In this document: positions 59,813 through 64,000 of the stretch, piece after piece
Layout of the letters: every line of letters begins with the position of its first letter
How positions within the stretch are numbered: position 1 is the stretch's first letter
Assembly (NCBI RefSeq): GCF_023008585.1
Contig: NZ_CP095390.1
Coordinates: 1,674,001-1,738,000, forward strand
Length of the DNA stretch: 64,000 nucleotides
Direction: 5' to 3'
DNA from: Natribaculum breve
GTDB taxonomy: Archaea > Halobacteriota > Halobacteria > Halobacteriales > Natrialbaceae
Translations under genes and position numbers: made by a program
Notes under the pieces: model-generated
Told to the model about the DNA's origin: nothing
What the model saw: only the letters and a program-made list of their open reading frames with translations
Database searches by the model: none

Positions 59813-60066
59813 CGTCTGCGTGTTCGCGAGCGTGGCGGTAAACGTTCCGTTCGAGCCGATCCGAGATAACGCGCTGGCAAGTGCAAGCGACGGCTGCAAT
59901 CGGCAGCGAAAACCCGGTGTCGAGTCGGTACACGAGAGTCTCTCGAAACGATGAACGTGAAAGCGCCATTATCGGTCGTTTCAACGTCCAGAACAGTGGA
60001 TTTTCGAGAACCAATCGCGTAACAGTCGAGTCGTTTTAGCCCGGGAATCGCCGTATCTACCGGCGC

Positions 60067-61479
60067 ATGGATTCACGACTGCAGAAAATCGGTGTCGTTC
60101 TCGTCGCCACACTCGTCGTCCTGTCAGGCAGCGCGACGCTCACAGGTGCGACGACGGCCGACGACGACACCGGAGACACGAGCGTAACACTCGAGAACGT
60201 CCAGGTCGGGACGCTCGAACTCGAGAACGTCACCGTCGAGAACGCGACGATCGACGAGCTGACCGTCCAGACGCTCGACGTCCAGGACGAACAGGAGCTC
60301 CAGGAGCAGCTAAACGAGACGCAGGACGACGAGACGGAAGACAACGCGACCGACACCGCCGACGGCGCGGACGAGCTAACGATCTCCGACGTCGCGATCG
60401 AGTCGCTCGAACTCGAGAACGTCTCGATCGACCAACTCGAGACCGAAGACGGTGCCGTCGGCGATGGCGACGAGATGGACGACGAGGAAGACGACCAGAT
60501 GGACGAAGATGGTGACAACGCCACCGAAGAAACCGAGGACGGGACGGAACAGGATCTAATCGACGAAGACGCCGACGAACTCCAGATCGAGAACCTGACG
60601 ATCGAGTCGATGAACGTCGAGCAGATGACGATCGAGGATCTGACCGTCGAAGAAGAGGAAGGCGGCGTCCTTCAGGGAGTCAGTGACTTCTTCGAGGGCA
60701 TTTTCGGCGGTGACGGCGACGATAACGAGACGGCCCAGGACGATAACGTGACGGCAGGGGACAACGCGACGGCAGAAGATAACGCGACGGCAGGGGACAA
60801 CGCGACGGCAGAAGATAACGTGACGGCAGAAGATAACGCGACGACCCAGGAGATCGACGAACTGACGATCGAGCAGTTCGACGTGACCGAACTCACGTTC
60901 GAGTCGCTGACGATCGAGACGTTACAGGAAAGCGACGAAGTCACCGACGATACCGAAGCAGCCGACGACGAGACGGCCGATAACGAGACGGCCGACGACG
61001 AAATGACGGACAACGAGACGGCTGACAACGAAACCGACGACGAGATGGCTGATAACGAGACTACCGACGACGAAACCGACGAGACGGCCGATAACGAGAC
61101 GGCTGACAACGAAACCGACGACGAAATGATGGACGACGAAACCGACGGCGAAACGACCGAGGACGAAACAGACACGGCCGGTGACGGCGAAGAGACAGTC
61201 TCCGTTGCGTCCGCCGAGGCGATAACGATCGAAGACTCGACCGCCGAAACCGTGACGGTCGGCGACATTCAGGGACTCGAGGAACAGCTCCGCGACCAGG
61301 CGGACAACGAAACTGAACCAGCAGACGGCGAGACTGAACCAGCAGACAACGAGACTGACGCGGGAGCGAACGAAACGGCCGACAACGAAACCGAGCCCGC
61401 AGATAACGAGACGGCTGACGACGAAACCGACGAGATGGCCGACGACGAAACCGACAACCAGTCGTCGCTTCACGGGTAA
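60067..61479 (+). CDS. Secreted, highly acidic, sequon-rich repeat protein (470 aa)
   Basis: A Sec-type signal peptide covers residues 1-29 (LVATLVVLSGSATLTGATTA). The rest alternates two kinds of sequence. The first is runs with a five-residue rhythm (LTIES-MNVEQ-MTIED-LTVEE), near residues 40-72, 100-122, 176-200, 257-282 and 378-400. The second is Asp/Glu/Asn/Thr-rich linkers (NATAGD, NETADD units). About 25 N-glycosylation sequons (NxT/S) are present. There is no membrane anchor or sorting motif at the C-terminus. The rhythmic parts may form short beta-solenoid pieces on glycosylated stalks. Function unknown. Confidence 0.8.
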   Translation: MDSRLQKIGVVLVATLVVLSGSATLTGATTADDDTGDTSVTLENVQVGTLELENVTVENATIDELTVQTLDVQDEQELQEQLNETQDDETEDNATDTADGADELTISDVAIESLELENVSIDQLETEDGAVGDGDEMDDEEDDQMDEDGDNATEETEDGTEQDLIDEDADELQIENLTIESMNVEQMTIEDLTVEEEEGGVLQGVSDFFEGIFGGDGDDNETAQDDNVTAGDNATAEDNATAGDNATAEDNVTAEDNATTQEIDELTIEQFDVTELTFESLTIETLQESDEVTDDTEAADDETADNETADDEMTDNETADNETDDEMADNETTDDETDETADNETADNETDDEMMDDETDGETTEDETDTAGDGEETVSVASAEAITIEDSTAETVTVGDIQGLEEQLRDQADNETEPADGETEPADNETDAGANETADNETEPADNETADDETDEMADDETDNQSSLHG

Positions 61480-61512
61480 CTCGAGTCGCCCGACCGGTCT
61501 CACCGAGCGGTT

Positions 61513-62073
61513 TTATCGATCGGAATCGTCGCCGAACAGCCGATAGTACGAGACGCCGAGGACGGTTCGACCGTCGCGAACCTCGCCGTCGCCGATTGCC
61601 GTGAGGAGGTCCTCGAGCGACGTTCCCGTGACGCGGATGCTCTCGTTGTGGTCGAGTCGCTGTTCGGCCGTCGGGCGACAGTCGTACGCGACGAAGAAGT
61701 GCAACACCGTGTCGGCGATGCCGTTGGCCGGTTCCACCGTCACCAGCGGCTCGAGCGTCTCGGCCTCGTGGCCCGTCTCTTCGGTGAGTTCGCGGCGGGC
61801 GGCGGCCTCGAGGTCGTCGTCGTCGGGTTCGACGCCGCCGACGGGGAGACTGCGGTTGACGCGGGAGACGGCCTGTCGCCACTCCTCGATGAGGACGACG
61901 TCGCCGTCGGGGGTAAAGGGGAGGACGACGACGCTCGGGGGCTCTGTGAGGTAGTCGAAGTCGGTTTCGGTTCCATCGGGAAGTCGAACGGTCTCGTTAA
62001 CGACGTCGAAGCCGGGGCAGGTGTAGGCTACCTGTCGATCGAGCGTGTCCCAGACGAGCGGATCAGTCGACAT
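61513..62073 (-). CDS. NUDIX hydrolase, ADP-ribose pyrophosphatase-like
   Basis: 186 aa. The Nudix box GGVEPDDDDLEAAARRELTE followed by ETG matches G-x5-E-x7-REUxEExG. The N-terminal FDVVNETVRLPDGTETDFDYL and EWRQAVSR resemble ADP-ribose diphosphatases. Probably hydrolyses ADP-ribose or related nucleotides. The start ATG 62073 was chosen over the longer upstream frame. Divergent from the PadR gene. Confidence 0.9.
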   Translation of the reverse strand: MSTDPLVWDTLDRQVAYTCPGFDVVNETVRLPDGTETDFDYLTEPPSVVVLPFTPDGDVVLIEEWRQAVSRVNRSLPVGGVEPDDDDLEAAARRELTEETGHEAETLEPLVTVEPANGIADTVLHFFVAYDCRPTAEQRLDHNESIRVTGTSLEDLLTAIGDGEVRDGRTVLGVSYYRLFGDDSDR

Positions 62074-62254
62074 ATCGACGGTTACGCGGATACTGTGCAA
62101 AAATCTCTCGTCGTGTGACGAAAGGGTCGACGTCCGGATAAATCGCTCGACCAATCAGATCAGACATACGTCGAGCGTTATCGATCCTGCCGTATCGTAC
62201 CAGCTCTATAACAAAGCCACAGATCGGTGAAGGTCGGTTTTCAGAGGGTGATCC

Positions 62255-62548
62255 ATGGATCAGCTAACCGGCTTCCAGCGCGACCTCTTGTACGTCATCG
62301 CGGGAATGGATCGGCCGTCCGGCCAGGAGATTCTCGACGACATCAACAGCTACATCGATCAACCGGTCACACACGGCCGGCTGTATCCGAACCTCGACGC
62401 CCTCGTCGAACAGGACCTCGTCGAGAAAGGCCAGATCGATCGCCGGACGAACTACTACGCGCTCACCCCGAAGGGGCGGCGCGAACTCGAGCAGCGACAG
62501 GAGTGGGTCGAACGGCACGTCGACCTCGAACCGAGTCAGAAACAGTGA
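62255..62548 (+). CDS. PadR-family transcriptional regulator (small)
   Basis: 97 aa: a single winged helix (LTGFQRDLLYVIAGMDRPSGQEILDDI, GRLYPNLDALVEQDLVEKG) and a short C-terminal helix, the small haloarchaeal PadR form without the long coiled coil. Likely binds DNA as a dimer; target unknown. The ATG follows CCATGG after a TATA-poor region. A transposase gene follows 167 bp downstream, so the next neighbour has probably been displaced. Confidence 0.88.
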   Translation: MDQLTGFQRDLLYVIAGMDRPSGQEILDDINSYIDQPVTHGRLYPNLDALVEQDLVEKGQIDRRTNYYALTPKGRRELEQRQEWVERHVDLEPSQKQ

Positions 62549-64000
62549 GGATGCTCCCGGTCGGATTCGAACGAAACGGGTGCCGTCGCTGACGACAGCG
62601 GTGGTCGACGGGGGCACCCCGGCTCCAAAGATGGGTCGTGTCTCAAACTCGTCTAGAGTCGTAACTGACTCCTGTGGAAACAGGGTCACCTCTGGTATCC
62701 AGCCCGAAGTGACCCATGCACGCCACAATCGACGCGCAGTTCACAGTTAGTCTCGACCCAGACAAAACGCTACCGCTTGCCACGCTCGCTGAATCTCTTA
62801 CCGAGATGCAGCTTGAGGCTACTATCCTCGAGGAGATCGTCAGAAGCCTCGACGAGCGCCTCGTCGAGGCGTACTGTGGGGAGAAACACGCGCACGGAAA
62901 CGGCAACCGCCGTTTCCAGCGCGCCGGTACCACCACACGAACAGCCGCTACAACTGCTGGAGAACACGAATTCACACTCCATCACGTCAAAGATACCGCT
63001 GCTACTGACGACGATCCGACCTACTTCCGTCCACTCGAGGATCTCATCGAATTCGACGGACAGCGGATCTATCAAGAAGACCTCTCACTCCAGGCTGCTG
63101 ACCTCGCTACCTCGCTCAGCTACCGTGATGCCGTCGCCCACGGCGACGGCTTCACTCCGATGCCTTCGAGAACAACGATCAACCGCCGAGTCCGTGAGTA
63201 TGGCAGTAAACTCGCTGACTTCGTTCGTGATCGGCTTCCTGGGACGAACGCAGACACTGTCGTTCCTGACGGAACGAAGTGTCATAGCCAAGAAGATCAC
63301 TGCACGTACCATGACGTCAACGTCACCCTTGGACAGATCACCGAGGAAGACACGGAAACCACGCTCTTAGACGTCAATGTCAACGAATCATGGGACGATA
63401 CAGCAGAGACTCTCGAAGAGAATGAGGCGGTCACTGACGACGCGACAGTCGTCAGTGACGCCGAAGAATCCCTCGTCGACGCTTTCGAGACCAGCTATCG
63501 ATCACATCAGCTCGATCTCGTTCACGTTGGCCGAACGCTTGGATACAAGCTGTGGGAGGACGGTACCTTTCCGCTCGAAACGCGGAAAGCGATAGCCTCA
63601 GACGTCACAAACGACTTGTTCCATCTGAAGAACTCGGTTACGCTCCATGCACCGAGGAATGAGCGTTTGGCGATCCGCGAGCGGATCGACCAAACGCTCG
63701 AGAACCTCACCAAGGAGGCGTGGCGATTAGAGCAACAGGACTCTCCAAAAGCAGCGACGTACCTCCGAAAATGGGGAGATGCAACCGTGACGTTCGCCGA
63801 ACTTGCACTTGAGGGACAAGAGGTGCTGTGGACGTCGAACGTGGTTGAACGAGCTATGGGTGAAATCTCGAAGCGGTGTAAAAACCAGTGGATGCGATGG
63901 ACAGAATCCGGCTTAGAATCACTTCTCTGGCTCAATCTCGTGAGATATGCCGATCCCGAGCAGTTCGCGGCGTTCGCCGACGAACTGCTCGAGCGATCAG
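62549..64000 (+). mobile_element. ISH6-type insertion sequence (left boundary approximate)
   Basis: The left end lies somewhere in 62549-62715. ATGGGTC at about 62631 and GACCCAT just before the transposase ATG are inverted to each other, and GAGTCGTAACTGACTC is a short hairpin. The terminus and target duplication cannot be fixed without the right end. Confidence 0.6.
62716..64000 (+). CDS. ISH6-family transposase (partial, cut by the right edge)
   Basis: 428 residues are visible and the frame is open at the last base. The start MHATIDAQFTVSLDPDKTLP is the typical N-terminus of ISH6 transposases of haloarchaea. Later blocks include RTTINRRVREYG (helix-turn-helix-like), VVPDGTKCHS with a likely catalytic Asp, and LWTSNVVERAMGEISKRCKNQW with the likely Glu. 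Codon choice (many CTT, ACT, GAT, GTT) differs from chromosomal genes. Several long hairpins lie in the frame, for example at 63661-63699 and 63958-63990. The right end of the element lies outside. Confidence 0.92.
   Translation, partial: MHATIDAQFTVSLDPDKTLPLATLAESLTEMQLEATILEEIVRSLDERLVEAYCGEKHAHGNGNRRFQRAGTTTRTAATTAGEHEFTLHHVKDTAATDDDPTYFRPLEDLIEFDGQRIYQEDLSLQAADLATSLSYRDAVAHGDGFTPMPSRTTINRRVREYGSKLADFVRDRLPGTNADTVVPDGTKCHSQEDHCTYHDVNVTLGQITEEDTETTLLDVNVNESWDDTAETLEENEAVTDDATVVSDAEESLVDAFETSYRSHQLDLVHVGRTLGYKLWEDGTFPLETRKAIASDVTNDLFHLKNSVTLHAPRNERLAIRERIDQTLENLTKEAWRLEQQDSPKAATYLRKWGDATVTFAELALEGQEVLWTSNVVERAMGEISKRCKNQWMRWTESGLESLLWLNLVRYADPEQFAAFADELLERS

Overview
The window is chromosomal DNA from a halophilic archaeon (class Halobacteria), most likely of the Natrialbales (Natrinema/Haloterrigena-like). 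The evidence is high GC, very acidic proteins, many CTCGAG-type codon pairs, TTTAA-type TATA boxes close to start codons, haloarchaeal lineage proteins (CetZ, SAMP-type ubiquitin-like modifiers, MptA, RaSEA/ArcS, TrmB) and an ISH6-family transposase. The genus is an inference.

Layout. 1-10 kb: a LOV/PAS sensor cut by the left edge, the archaeosine radical-SAM enzyme RaSEA, purQ-purS, an FAD oxidoreductase divergent from a CobW-type metallochaperone cluster, purU and an acetamidase-like gene. 10-21 kb: purC, coenzyme F420 genes (cofH, cofG, cofC), an S49 protease with a DUF4350-like partner, cetZ, an NDUFA9-like SDR protein and tmk. 21-28 kb: an unpaired E1-alpha, a TrkA/RAM-domain cluster, and tRNA-Leu with tandem copies of its own 3' end. 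28-37 kb: lactate/glycolate utilisation (GlcD-GlpC fusion, LldP permease, LutC, LutB/LutA fusion) and an aldo/keto reductase. 37-44 kb: an orphan NuoCD, a probable RNA polymerase epsilon protein, a five-copy repeat array enclosing a Tat lipoprotein gene, and mptA. 44-51.6 kb: TrmB, a DUF255 thioredoxin protein, FxsA, tRNA-Ile, a SAMP3-like modifier, a GT4 glycosyltransferase and a GNAT protein. 51.9-55.2 kb: an IS with a 598-aa IS4-type transposase, then 1.5 kb without a credible gene. 55-62.6 kb: an HdeD-like protein, arcS, a TRAM protein, tgtA, a sequon-rich secreted protein, NUDIX and PadR. 62.7 kb to the right edge: an ISH6-type transposase, cut off.

How the genes fit together. MptA supplies the 7-deazaguanine and pterin routes. 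TgtA inserts preQ0 into tRNA, and ArcS with RaSEA converts it to archaeosine, so four steps of one modification pathway lie in the window. PurQ/PurS/PurC/PurU serve purine synthesis and C1 metabolism. CofC/CofG/CofH serve F420 synthesis. The lactate genes form a transport-plus-oxidation module around one divergent control region.

What stands out. (1) Both transposase genes, from unrelated families, are studded with long, nearly perfect hairpins inside the reading frame. (2) Several families of dispersed palindromes start exactly at, or supply, the stop codons of neighbouring genes, and one 80-bp family has three almost identical copies. (3) Five copies of a 45-50 bp repeat at 40.7-42.2 kb alternate with unique segments, one holding a complete lipoprotein gene. 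(4) Truncated tRNA-Leu 3' ends lie in tandem beside the intact gene. (5) A SAMP3-like modifier carries one extra residue after its diglycine and is followed by a frameshifted gene.
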